This document shows, piece by piece, positions 9,494 through 19,950 of a stretch of DNA of 64,000 nt. The notes beneath the pieces are model-generated. The model had not been told where the DNA came from, made no database searches, and saw nothing but the letters and a program-made list of their open reading frames with translations. Both the position numbers and the translations under genes were made by a program. Numbering within the stretch: the first letter of the stretch is position 1; every line of letters starts with the position of its first letter. Source of the DNA: Tritrichomonas musculus (Eukaryota; Parabasalia; Tritrichomonadida; Tritrichomonadidae); the NCBI GenBank assembly GCA_039105265.1, contig JAPFFF010000007.1, positions 3,906,001 to 3,970,000 of the forward strand, written 5' to 3'.

Positions 9494-10144
9494 TCATAGT
9501 TGGGGCTCACAGTGTTGTAGACAGTGAGTTAGAAAACCTTGAGTTCTGAAAATGGGGTTAAAAATAAGGAAAATCGCATGAAACCCTTGAGCGACTAACA
9601 TGGGGTAGGCCGCCAGATGTGATTCATTATCTGACCCCCAATACGCACATACTACACTACTGTCGTCTAGTTTGTCTTCGAGATGGTTGTTCGTGATGGC
9701 ATAGTACTCGTTCTTGGCTTTAATGAGCTTCTCTATGGTTGCTTCCGCTGAGGATTCACTGATGGTGATGATCGGTAAACGAGGTTCTATCAGTGATTTC
9801 AAGGCGAGGAAGGATCGATCGCTTTCATTCCCATCTTTGGTTACGTAGACGAGTAGATGATGAGTATCCATTAATGCAATCTTGATGATCTCTTCCAACG
9901 CGATGACTGTCTTCCCCTGACCTTGCTTACCGACAATGACGTTAACGGAGTTGTATCTAACGTTGATCTCTGGATGAACCTTGTCTATGAAGGCCCCACT
10001 CATGTCGTTCTTCTTAGTGGATAACACCTCATGGACCTTGTCTTTAACGATGTCTGACAGAGATGTACTCATGGTTTCTGTGCCATAAAAATAGGTATCG
10101 TCTAGTGGGTGGTTCATCAGCTTACTCCAAGAAAGCGTCTTCAT
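9494..10144 (-). CDS. Maverick packaging-type P-loop ATPase
   Basis: A 216-residue frame from the ATG at 10144. Walker A is GKQGQGKTV at about residues 72-80, preceded by the strand VNVIVG, as in the A32/FtsK-like ATPases that Polintons and large DNA viruses use to load DNA into particles. The region HHLLVYVTKDG follows where a second strand would be. A clear Walker B and the sensor region are not recognised, and the C-terminus ends close to the composition junction, so the copy looks incomplete. Its start lies inside the 3' end of the upstream gene (23 bases shared), which suggests linked expression. Confidence 0.65.
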   Translation of the reverse strand: MKTLSWSKLMNHPLDDTYFYGTETMSTSLSDIVKDKVHEVLSTKKNDMSGAFIDKVHPEINVRYNSVNVIVGKQGQGKTVIALEEIIKIALMDTHHLLVYVTKDGNESDRSFLALKSLIEPRLPIITISESSAEATIEKLIKAKNEYYAITNNHLEDKLDDSSVVCAYWGSDNESHLAAYPMLVAQGFHAIFLIFNPIFRTQGFLTHCLQHCEPQL

Positions 10145-11231
10145 CTTCTACTGGAACTGCTTCAGGTGATGAATGTGGAGCTGCCCAAGCAGTTGCTACT
10201 GATGATGGTGGAGTTGCCCAAGAGGATGGTCCCATAAACGAATCTCTGTGAGCGATAAGACTATTAGGGTCAGGGTAGTTGGCAGGTGGTTGAAGAGCGG
10301 GAGTCAATTCAAGGTTCAAGATTTGGCATATATCCCTGATGATACGATAATACAGTGTATCGTATGCGTGTGTGTTAACGTTGTCTTTGTGGGCGAGCAT
10401 TAATGAATAGACCTTGTTTTCGATGCTTGGTTGTGAGTTCTTCTTACGCTTGATCTTGTCAAATTGGTCATCAGGGATATCGTCTGGGAGATTCAATGCG
10501 GCTTTGATCTGAGACTTCCAGTAACTACCGCATAACTTCGAATGGAGGACCATCTTATGTTGCCCAGGAATGGTGGTGTGATGGACTTCTTCGATCTGAG
10601 CGATAGCAGCATTGAAGGTATCAGTGAAGACATACTTGTTGAACATCTCGTAAGCGGATTGTTTACGAGGCTTCTTCATTCGATAGCCACTCTTGGGGTT
10701 CTCCAATACGTTCTGGTACCATTGAGGAGTCTGAGAAAGGTTAGTTCCGATGACGGTACCTACTTGACGGATTTGCTCAGGATGTTGTGCACTATCGTAG
10801 TCAAAGTAGGTGACACCCAATGTGTCATTGATGAAGCCACGTTTCGTGATGGCTTTACCATCATGTCGTCGCTTATATTCAGCACGAGATGCTTTGTCGG
10901 GATATGTTGAATGGTATGCCAAAGTGTTTGGCCAGTCGGATTGGACTGTTGTGTATCCGTTCGCGTAGACTGGGTTGTTGTTCTTGTCGACGATGATTAC
11001 ATCAGGGACACCATCGTTGTTGACATCAGGCATGTTATTCAGAACGGCAGGTCCATTAACATCGAGCTTCTTGAGTGCCCATCGACTATTCGGATTCGAA
11101 TGATTGTGCTTCTCGACCAAACTTTGAGCACCTTGTGGAGAGATGAGGCTGTTCATGCGCTTCACGTCTTGCTTCAACCCAAGGACAATGTCCATCAGTT
11201 CTTTCATTCCGGTTTTACCCTTCGAGGTCAT
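10122..11231 (-). CDS. Maverick protein, possible structural component
   Basis: A 369-residue frame from the ATG at 11231. Residues 65-80 contain DVNNDGVPDVIIVD, the spacing of a calcium-binding dockerin or FG-GAP loop. The middle is basic (MKKPRKQS), and the C-terminal 60 residues are rich in Pro, Ala and Ser, ending in an acidic tail (VEDEDAFLE). No signal peptide or membrane segment is seen. Position between the ATPase and another small element gene supports a virion-assembly role, but this is inference. The frame looks whole and overlaps the ATPase start. Confidence 0.5.
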   Translation of the reverse strand: MTSKGKTGMKELMDIVLGLKQDVKRMNSLISPQGAQSLVEKHNHSNPNSRWALKKLDVNGPAVLNNMPDVNNDGVPDVIIVDKNNNPVYANGYTTVQSDWPNTLAYHSTYPDKASRAEYKRRHDGKAITKRGFINDTLGVTYFDYDSAQHPEQIRQVGTVIGTNLSQTPQWYQNVLENPKSGYRMKKPRKQSAYEMFNKYVFTDTFNAAIAQIEEVHHTTIPGQHKMVLHSKLCGSYWKSQIKAALNLPDDIPDDQFDKIKRKKNSQPSIENKVYSLMLAHKDNVNTHAYDTLYYRIIRDICQILNLELTPALQPPANYPDPNSLIAHRDSFMGPSSWATPPSSVATAWAAPHSSPEAVPVEDEDAFLE

Positions 11232-11291
11232 TTGGTTTCGACAAAAAAGTTGGTAGAGATCGTGATCGAGGACTCAAAAAATAGAACCTGT

Positions 11292-11675
11292 TTACGAAGA
11301 CCTTATGGGTGGGATCTCTAAAGCGTTCATCGATTGGGTTCGTTCAAGAAACTTATCAGAGACGTAGATAGCGGTGGACTTCTTGTCGTCAGTTCGTACG
11401 CGGAATACTAGTGAAGGACCTGTCTTGCGTGGTTTGACCCTAAAGTAATCTTCCCATGTGGGGTTAAACTTATAGAGCATTCGTTCACTAGGGCTGAAGA
11501 AGTAGTCTCTCGTTCTGAATGTGTGCTTACCGTATGATATCAGACGTTTGACATCGCTTGGCATTGACTCGCTACAGACATGATGGCTATCACCGAAGTG
11601 GTTATAGTGTTCGTAATAGGTCTCCATTTCATGGTTGATAAAAGTTACTTCATGATAGACCTCCGAAGCCGTCAC
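11292..11675 (-). CDS. Small Maverick protein of unknown function
   Basis: The frame is open for 127 codons up to a GTG at 11675; the first ATG is at 11627, giving 111 residues. It is rich in His, Tyr and aromatic residues near the N-terminus (METYYEHYNHFGDSHH) and basic in the middle (VKPRKTGPSLVFRVRTDDKK). I do not recognise a fold. It is the gene nearest the element end, followed leftwards by the 369-residue gene after about 60 bases. Confidence 0.45.
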   Translation of the reverse strand: MTASEVYHEVTFINHEMETYYEHYNHFGDSHHVCSESMPSDVKRLISYGKHTFRTRDYFFSPSERMLYKFNPTWEDYFRVKPRKTGPSLVFRVRTDDKKSTAIYVSDKFLERTQSMNALEIPPIRSS

Positions 11676-11703
11676 TCCACTGAGGATGTGCCATTGAGGA
11701 TGT

Positions 11704-11860
11704 GTCGTTTCGGCATGGAGGAGCCGTGTAAGAGGTAGTCGTTGGAGTCACGCTAACGGGTGTTTTTAGGGTCGTTTCGGCATGGAGGAGCCGTGTAAGA
11801 GGTAGTCGTTGGAGTCACGCTAACGGGTGTTTTTAGGGTCGTTTCGGCAGGGTGGAGACA
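11704..11860. repeat. Subterminal 67-bp tandem repeat of the Maverick
   Basis: Two identical 67-bp units start at 11704 and 11771, each beginning GTCGTTTCGGCATGG. A third unit starts at 11838 and loses similarity after about 12 bases. Confidence 0.85.
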
Positions 11861-11870
11861 TTCACGGGGG

Positions 11871-11912
11871 TTGTCAGGAGTCCTGGGCCTTGGACCAGGA
11901 ATCATGACAACT
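11871..11912. repeat. Terminal hairpin at the Maverick right end
   Basis: Two 19-base arms (11871-11889 and 11892-11910) face each other across two bases with three mismatches, the inner arm beginning TTGTCAGGAGTCC. The last two bases CT mark the proposed end. Polinton ends are known to be inverted repeats starting AG. Confidence 0.55.
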
Positions 11913-12030
11913 AGATACTACTTATTCTAATCATTAATTCTTTTGATATCTTTTTATATGCTTTTAAAACATTAAGTGCTATATAAAAATAGTTATTATT
12001 ATTGAAAAAAAAAAATCATTTTTTAGCTAA

Positions 12031-14105
12031 AAATGCAGAAAAATTGAATTTGTTGAATTATTAAATGATGATTTTAAAAAAATTGGACGTTACAGGAGCC
12101 AAATGAAGAATACAATTTTATTTATATGCATTTACTTTCTAATATATTTGAATTTCATTCTAAATCAAATGTCAGTTTTTTCTAAAAATGAAGATTTAGT
12201 TGATTGGTTTCATAAATATAAAAAGTTTAATATTTCAATTACTGAAGGATTTCGTCAAAAAGTAAAATATTATTTGTATAACACATAGTATATCCATTCA
12301 AATGACATCTATATTTTTTAAATGATGCAAATATATAAGAAATCGATATATATTAAATTTTAATTAAAGTATTTATTTCAACCATTACATTTTATAATAT
12401 TGGATATAAAATATATAAATTATATATTATAATTATTAATTAAATTATTTATTAAGATAAATATAAATTTATTTAATTTTATTTTTTATTCAATTTAGTT
12501 GTACGACCTTTTATTTTTATTATATATATGGAAGAAAAAGCTTTACAGAGCAGCACGAATCTGGAAGTTATAGGAGACAACGGCATAATATTTGAATTAG
12601 ACACGCTAAAAAATGAAGCAAATGTCTGCTTAAGTAGTGATGCGGCTTCACTAACACCTTTTACAAATCAGCAAAAAGATAGTAAATTAAAAGATAGTAC
12701 AAAAGAAAACCATTATAATGATGAAAAAGCTAAAATATTTGAAAACTTAGTGAATGGAGGATTAGATAAAGATGAAGACTTTAGAAGAAGCATGGAAATT
12801 AGAGAAACTATTCCTGATCAAAAGGTACATCATTTTTTCACAATGATTTTGCAACCATTTATATGGAATTTCCCTTTAACAGTTGTGCATTTATCGAAGT
12901 CAGTTAATTGATCTTTTTTAAAAAAGAAGTTCAAGATATAATGGTATTATCTCGTCTCATAAATGCTCATCCAAATTTCGAAATGCGTTATTTTGCGGCG
13001 GATGGAACAGATTCTTTAAATAAATTTCATGAAATAGCATTTAATTCATATGAAAAATATATTAATAATGTGATTAATGGAAAGATAATTTTAGAGGATT
13101 TTCTCAAATATATAAAAGAGCATTGTATAATATTACCAATACTCGATATGTTCAATGGAGTTAAAGCTGGCAGAAACAGGATTATTGATAACATTTTGAA
13201 ATTAGGAGAAACGCATAACTTAATTTCTTCAGATGAATTAAAGAAATCTTTACATATTAACGATAAAACACTTAATGACAAATCATCATTAGGAAGAATG
13301 AATGACGAGTATGCAATTCATTTATTTCGAATGAAAAACGTACTAATTGAATTTAGACAAAATCATAATTCATCTGGATTATATCTACTGGTTTTTACTA
13401 TGATTCTGGAAATATTTAGAAATATTTACTTAGCAAAAGATTTCCGTATTGATTTATCAAAACCGACTCTTTATTTATTATTATTATTTTATCAAAGTTG
13501 CAATGATTTACCAAGTGAAACAGCACTAAAAAAAAAATCCTAACAGCAAAAAAAAAATATGTTTGGTTTGATGACAGAATAGGTCTAATTAAATTGATTA
13601 ACACACAAATAGCAATAACAACAATTTTAACTGATCCAAAATTGCGTTTTCATTTAGGATTTGAAAAAGAAACATCGCATCCAGATGAAAGTTTTTTCGG
13701 ACAGTATCGAACACATTTTTTTGGTGATAATCAACTTATGAATGCATTTCGATTTGCAGTCAGATCATCTTTAGCTCAAGATTTTCAAAATTGTTTAGGT
13801 GTTTCATTTCAAAATCCAAAAAAAGAGAATATTAGTGGTGCTCATTTATCATTCAAAAATAAGGATAATGAAGAATATGATATTTATTCAATTCCTTATG
13901 AAAAAGTCATTTCAAAAAATATCAGGGAAATTGCTATTGACTTATTTGACGTTGGAATAGGAAAAAAGAAGCATTTGATCAATTAACAATTATTTTTTTA
14001 GAATCAATCTCAGAATTTTTTGATAAATATCAATCAAAAAAGGATCATGATTACTCAAAAGTTAAAGGATCAGATATTATTCCTCGTCTTATTGAAAATA
14101 TATAA
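12031..14105 (+). pseudogene. Decayed transposase-like gene
   Basis: A series of plus-strand frames reads as one decayed protein. The N-terminal part has RYRSQMKNTILF; the middle has FPLTVVHLSK followed by a MRYFAADGTDSLNKFHEIAF segment that could carry a catalytic Asp; the C-terminal part has HPDESFFGQYRTHFFGDNQL, where the Glu recalls the last acidic residue of P-element/THAP-like transposases. The order D...E and the hydrophobic core support a DDE-type transposase, but I cannot fix the family. Longest open pieces are 12528-12911, 12908-13543 and 13594-13986, with at least four interruptions, several at A runs. No terminal repeats were found. It lies just outside the Maverick end. Confidence 0.45.
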
Positions 14106-16589
14106 TTTTTTATTTATTTTTATAATAATATTAATAAAAATTAATATATTTTTTAAGATAATAATAATTTTATTGAAACAAAAAAACGTATTATTTTGAA
14201 TGCATTGAAAATTGTTTTTATTTCAACTAATAATATTTCAATAAAAACCTTATAATCAATGTTTATATTAAATATTTAACTAATATATTAATGTAAAAAT
14301 TATATATTCTGATAAGATTAATAAATATTCAAATATTGGAAAGATAAAAAAGAGTTCGCAAATTTGTATCAATTTTGCGAACTTTGCATTAAATAGTTAT
14401 TTGGTTCATTAATATAAAAAGTGAAAAAAAGTTTTAAAAATTCAATTAAAAACAATATTTTGCAAATATCAACTTTTCTTTACTATAATTTTCTTTATTT
14501 TTTATTTTATTATTAATAAAAATGTATTATTAAACTAAAAACAAAATGGCTAAACTTAAGTCGATTCATCGAATAACGGACAAATCGAAATCCTTTTAGA
14601 TTGAGTTATAATAGATATTTGGCTATTTAAATTAAAATAATTAGATGAATATTAAGCATTATATTTATAATATAATTTTAATAAAATTAATACTTTGAAT
14701 ATTTTATGATATACTCGTTTTTATATCACTTAAAAATTGAATGATCAATTCCCTTTTAAAAAAATTAAAATTGAAATGGGTAGTGCAACGATAGGCGTAC
14801 GTTAAGAAAAATTCTATATTTTTAAAATATCTTAACATTCTTTGATTTTTTCATTATTTAATATTAAAGTTTCATTTTAATAATTAATTTTGTAAATTAA
14901 AAATGATAAAGATTGCTTCAAATACAACATTTATATAAAGGAAAGATATCGATATTAAATGATAATAAAAGTTTTTTTTTCTAATTTAGAATGAGTAATA
15001 ATGTTAGAGTCATAATGCTATTTACGATTATTAACATAATATTCTTTTCTTAAATATTTGTCTTGAAATTTATGGTTTTTTATGATTTGGATTTGTATAA
15101 ATCAAACTTTTTAACTAATAAAAGACTTTATTTAAAATATATAAATAATAAAATATATTTAATTACATTCGATGAATCTATAAACAAAATTTCAATTTTC
15201 AGATTTTTTATTGCGCATCTGCAGAAAGCATTCATCTTTCAAGTCATTATAATTCGATGATCAATGAATTCTTATAACCAAAAATGAATATATAAATATT
15301 TTTAATAGTGATTTAAATTAATAACATAAATTGTTATGAAAAAAAGGGGAAAAAATTTTTGCTTTGCTTGCAGCAGCTTTGAAAACAATTGTTGATGTTA
15401 GTATTAAAATTTCAGAACTTGAAATCAAATACCGTATTAAATAATTAAATAAATCTTTTATTTATATTATTTTTTTTTTAACAAAAAACTGATAAAAATT
15501 AATGCAGTAACTGAATAGAAAGACTATAAAAATTGTTTGATATATGTAATAATAAAAAAGTTTATTTAACTAAATTTTTGAAATTTTGAGGAAGTAACCA
15601 AAAAAGTTTGTTGGAAAGAATTAAATGCCGTATCCTATCATCGTAAGAAAAGAAGCTCCAGAGGACAGTATAAGGAGAAATGATATTACTATCATAATAA
15701 ATGAAGTGTTATCATCAATTTTTGAAAAAGAAAGCTTAAAAAACAGAATAGCTCCAACTAGGGATAGAATAAATGCAAAAGGGGAATTTTCCTTTGTAAG
15801 TTCAAGTTTGAAAATGCTCCACATCTCTAAAATGTTTTATTTAATAAAGTAAAAAGAGTATGTCAGCTGAACTTTTTTGAATGAAACACGAGAAATTGAA
15901 TTAGTTTAAACTAGAATTAAAAAGTCGTGAGCATTCAAAAAGTTCGAACGACGATAAAAAATTTTATTTTTTTAAACAGACTTATAAATAATCTTTACTT
16001 TTTGTATATACAATGTAATTACACAGGACGATAGAAATTACATATGTAAATACATATGTAATTTTCCGTTAATTTTTTTATTTGAAAAATATTTTTATCT
16101 TCAAAAATTTAGTCAAATAAAATAAAAAAAGCATGAATATAAAGCAGAAATAATTTTTATTCAGTTATTATTGCTAATAAATTATTAAAACTTTGATATT
16201 TCTTTGATCATTCTTTTGATGGTGTAAAATGGCACTTTATATTTATTTAAAAAATCTGATTTTATTTCGACTTATTAGGATTGGCTAAATCGTTTTGATT
16301 TATTTATTCGATGCATTTGAATTATTTTATAATAGTACCGACGTACAAAACCTTTTTTTCCATGATATTTTGCTTCTAATTATATCTATCAGATATAATC
16401 ATCTGCGATAACATGGTTTTTTGATCAAAAAAAAGTTTTTATCTTTAGATTATGAATAAAAATATTGTTTTAAACATAAATAACTGATTTACATCAAAAG
16501 TTTTGATTTTATAAAAAGTTACGTTAAAATGTTACGTTAATAAAAATGTGATGTAAAAAAAGTAAAGATTACTTATAAATCAAATACCA
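14106..16589. other. Gene-poor A+T-rich DNA with a few small palindromes
   Basis: No convincing gene. Noted structures: an inverted pair of GTTCGCAAA at 14354-14382, and a perfect 14-base palindrome pair with a 2-base centre at 16035-16064 (AAATTACATATGTA). A 67-codon minus-strand frame at 15621-15824 has two hydrophobic segments but no other support, and a plus-strand frame overlaps it. Confidence 0.5.
15907..15927 (+). repeat. 21-bp inverted repeat, left copy (partner 17236-17256)
   Basis: The 21 bases beginning TAAACTAGAATTAAAAAG recur exactly inverted at 17236-17256. The pair brackets about 1.3 kb that includes the bromodomain pseudogene. A partial direct copy of the inner part (AAAAAAGTCGGGAGT) lies near 17144. 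Confidence 0.6.
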
Positions 16590-17086
16590 GATTGTTTTAA
16601 ATTATGCATAAGCCAAAATGGAAAGCCAATCGGACACAAACTTTATATATTAAATAGAAAAGATGAAATAAATTTAAAAGATTTATTTAGCAATTCTCAA
16701 AATCAAAGTGACGATGTAGTTGATAATATGTCTCCAATTTTAAAAATACCTTTAAATTCGAAATGAGATATGGATTTTTGCAAGTTAATTGCTGATATAT
16801 TATAAAAAAGTGAAAAAACTCCATATATGTAAAAAAACGATATAGAGTAAAATCTTATAGAAGATTACAAAAGAGTTATCAAGCGCCATATTTCAATTCA
16901 AGAAGTAAACAGCAAATTAAGCAGTGGCAAATATGTGACTCCTTCTCAGTTTAAAAATGATTTTGATATTATTTGGAATGATCTTGAAATTTTTTCGGAA
17001 AAGATTCTGAGGTTGTTATATGCGCAAATGTTATTAAAAATGATATCGAATTGATATGGCTTTCTTCTTCAGAGGACGAAAAATAG
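16590..17086 (+). pseudogene. Bromodomain protein pseudogene fragment
   Basis: One plus frame reads through KPIGHKLYILNRKDEINLKD, DYKRVIKRHISIQEVNSKL, SSGKYVTPSQFKNDFDIIWN and DLEIF, with four in-frame stops in its centre. A shift to the next frame then gives DSEVVICANVIKNDIELIW and SSSEDEK before a stop at 17086. The order hydrophobic helix, xSIQEVxxKLxSGxYxTPxQFxxDFxxIWxxxxxF, then an Asn in CANVIKND matches helices A to C of a bromodomain, with the Asn being the acetyl-lysine contact. This is a host-type gene, now dead. It could alternatively have been carried here inside a repeat-bounded element. Confidence 0.5.
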
Positions 17087-17422
17087 CTTTTTTTTAATAA
17101 AATTTTTAAAAATTTTATAATTGAAAAAGTTTGATTATTAATTCAAAAAAGTCGGGAGTGAAGTGATTATTGAAAAAGTAGAAAACTATCATTTTTTCAA
17201 TTAAATTAACTTTGAAAAAGTATTTATCGTACTCCCGACTTTTTAATTCTAGTTTAGAACTGAAAGATTCAATTTTTTTAACATTACTCAAAAAGTTAAA
17301 AATCTTCGTAGGCCGTTTATCTACAGATGTGAATTTAATTTGACTAAAAGAATTTTTTGAAAGAGATGACAAAAAAAAAAAAAACTAATTTATAATTTTT
17401 ATATTTTTATATTTTAATATTT
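17087..17422. other. Spacer before the large inverted-repeat element
   Basis: No supported gene. It contains the right copy of the 21-bp inverted repeat (17236-17256) and ends in an A+T-rich run. An 85-codon minus-strand frame here has no recognisable motif. Confidence 0.4.
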
Positions 17423-17432
17423 TAGGTATATT

Positions 17433-17759
17433 ATGGCGTCTGGAAAATGTATTCAAAAAGTTTCCGAACTTTTTGATACGATTTTGATCGTTTATGAGTT
17501 TTTCATAGCTTTGAATAATTGGCCTTTTAGCTTGTTTAAACGGCGCCATTTTTATTCTTGGCATCATGAATCAGGTTGCGAGGTTCTTCTGCAGGGAGCT
17601 TCGTTTAATTTGATTCTTGAGTGCCTAGATTGTGAAGCTCTTCTGCAGGGAGCTTCACAACCTAGGCTTCGAGATGATCTTTTAATTTCCAAACATTCTT
17701 CGATTTTTATGGCAATTTTGGATTCAAGAGCCATAATATGCTTGTTCCAGAACTATTGA
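17433..17759 (+). CDS. 108-aa ORF inside the left arm (identical copy in right arm)
   Basis: An ATG ten bases inside the arm opens a 108-codon frame, with an exact mirror copy at 27674-28000. The protein begins MASGKCIQKVSELFD and has no recognised domain. Two segments, E50-S57 (EVLLQGAS) and E68-S75 (EALLQGAS), are coded by hairpins with the shared loop TTCTGCAGG. The frame may be real or simply spared by the arms staying identical. Product unknown. Confidence 0.35.
   Translation: MASGKCIQKVSELFDTILIVYEFFIALNNWPFSLFKRRHFYSWHHESGCEVLLQGASFNLILECLDCEALLQGASQPRLRDDLLISKHSSIFMAILDSRAIICLFQNY
17623..17667 (+). repeat. 45-bp hairpin coding EALLQGAS (mirror copy at 27766-27810)
   Basis: Stem of 18 bases (GCCTAGATTGTGAAGCTC against GAGCTTCACAACCTAGGC, one mismatch) with the 9-base loop TTCTGCAGG. 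A weaker, related hairpin with the same loop lies just upstream at about 17569-17616 and codes EVLLQGAS. Confidence 0.75.
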
Positions 17760-17989
17760 TCGCAAAACTACAACTTTATAATGCCTCGTTTCTGGAATTC
17801 TAATTTTTTTATCTCATAATTTACGGATTTTACAAGTTAAATGCCCATGATAACAAACTTCTGAGCTTAAAATGCTTGTTAAACTCAGTGGTTTCTATCA
17901 TGAATGTTTGACTTTGAAAATAAGATTGAGATCAATCTAAATTGAAATAATAAAATACAAATCCCTTATCATATAGCTTTTAAAAATTA

Positions 17990-18992
17990 AAGTCAATTAA
18001 AAAAGTGGTATACATTTAAAAAACCTGTCAACGAAAACTTTTTTGAGCTATCTAATGGAAAACATAAGGTCTCTTTTTTTTTATAAAATTTTTACATGAT
18101 GTTACATTAGATGTATGAATTGCAAGGTAAAATAAATAGCACAAAAGCAATTTCCTTAATAGACATTGCTATATTTATTCAATTTTTTGAATAGTTTATT
18201 TTATAATATTTGTTTTTCATGAAAATCTAAAGATAATAATAAAGTTAAATAAAAAATAATTAAAAAAAATATCACATCAAAGTTTATTAAAACAAATAAA
18301 AGATGTTAAAAGAACTTGTTTTAAGATTTTTTTGCAATTAATATCATCCAGGTAAAAAAATGAACAAAGCATGAATAATAATGTTTTGGTATTAAATAAT
18401 CAATATAACTTCTTGTATTATGCAAGTATTTGGTTTCTTTTAGGAATAGGTCGTATTATCAACGATAAGCAAATGCTAAATTGATTATTTGGGATAAATT
18501 CGATAGATATTTAGCGTCATTGCATTATTATTTGATTTAGCGATGTTTATAAAAGCATTTCTTCATATTATTGTCTATCTTCTTGGTGAAAATTGGACTA
18601 TTTTGAAAATATGAAAATAGATAAACGTTCTCCAATATAAACAATAGAACTATTGACTTTGAAATTAAAAACTCATTATTTTAAATGGATAAATATGATT
18701 AAAACATTTATTTATATTTAAAAAACTTAAAATAATTCAAAAAACCTGTATTTATTTTTTTATTTTCTTTACTTTATTATTTTTTTATGCATTTTAATGT
18801 GTCTACGAAAATGAAAAAATGAAAATTTAAAACTCAGAAATGATCAAATTTCTCATTAAAAATATATATTGGAATGCTCATTAAGATATGCAAATAATGT
18901 ATGAAAATGAAGAATAAAACTCGGTTTTTGAAAGAGTTTATATTTATTGGTAGACAGGTTTTTTAAAGGTAGACAGGTTTTTTAATTGACTT
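17990..18992. mobile_element. 1.0-kb TA-flanked non-autonomous element
   Basis: Inserted in the left arm and absent from the right arm, which supplies the empty site. Ends are perfect 15-bp inverted repeats (AAGTCAATTAAAAAA), flanked by TA at 17988-17989 and 18993-18994. A CCTGTC/GACAGG pair lies further in, the right one doubled. TA targeting fits Tc1/mariner-type elements. No ORF. Confidence 0.75.
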
Positions 18993-19950
18993 TATTCTTT
19001 TTCCCTAGACTTTAAATTGATGGTCGTTTTAAGGGTGCAGTATGAATGAGTTTATCTCATTAAAAAGTGATTTTTTAGTAAAATTATCGAATTATATTAT
19101 ATAAAAAATTTTTTAAAATATATAAATATAATATATAATAATTTTATAATTTTATAAATAAGAAATTATGATTTTAAAAATTGAATTGATTATGACAAAA
19201 CTTTCAAAAATTTTAAATAGATTTTTTCAATATTTTTGAATCATGATCGATACAAAATTAATCATTATTGGTCAATTTCATTTTACATGGCTTTATTCCA
19301 ACAAATTTGAAACAATACTTAAAATAAAATACGGACAAAAACCAGTGGTTCATATTTGTATAGATGCATATAACAACTTGACTTCCATTACATGCCAGAT
19401 TTTACACTATTCGTTGATTATGATTTTCGAATCAATTAACTAATAGTCAACGGTTTTCCAGCTATTTATGAATACTTTTTCAGCAATTTTAGAAATATTA
19501 CTCTTGCTCCTTCATAATACTTATCTACTTATACATCGTTAATATAATCATAGCAGTTTTGCGAAAAAATTGGCATATTCCTATTCACTGTCCTGATTTT
19601 AATCTTGCCTAACATCATATTTAGCAGCTTTGCAGTCTCTTGCTTTTAGAATAAAAATTTTTATTAATAAACGAATGTTCAGAAAATTGAATGATCTTTC
19701 AAAATTTTAGACTTGAAATCGTAGTTTTGAACATATGAATATTAACTTTTTTTAAAAAATATCTATACACATATTCACTTTGAAATGTTTTATACATATA
19801 AAAAAATCAGATGAAGTTTTTATCATAAGGAGATAAAATTTGATATCATTTTTTTATAAATATATCCAAAATCCCAAAAATGGCTCTGTCAAGTTAATTA
19901 TTAAAATTCATAGATTCGAATTTTTAATGAATAATTGATTCATTGTTCAT

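Larger units (their letters stand above)
1..11912. mobile_element. Maverick/Polinton element, right-hand part (left end outside window)
   Basis: Fossil virus-like element. The parts visible are a protein-primed type family B DNA polymerase, a P-loop ATPase, a long fibre- or spike-like protein and several unknown proteins. The right end is set at 11912: the sequence closes in CT after a hairpin and 67-bp tandem repeats, as expected for Polintons, whose ends read AG...CT. The next six bases (AGATAC) would be the target duplication, but the left end is not in the window, so this is untested. Integrase, protease and capsid genes are not seen here and would lie to the left. The polymerase and fibre genes look whole; the small ORF region near 4.3-4.7 kb and the ATPase look incomplete, so one or two breaks at least. 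The long open frames suggest a fairly young copy. Confidence 0.85.

Noticed and set aside
15621-15852. Overlapping small ORFs on both strands, one with two hydrophobic segments
   Set aside because: Too short, no motif, no promoter signal and gene-poor surroundings.
16035-16064. 30-bp palindrome as an operator or origin
   Set aside because: A perfect palindrome of alternating ACATATGTA is easily formed in such A+T-rich DNA, and no gene lies near it.
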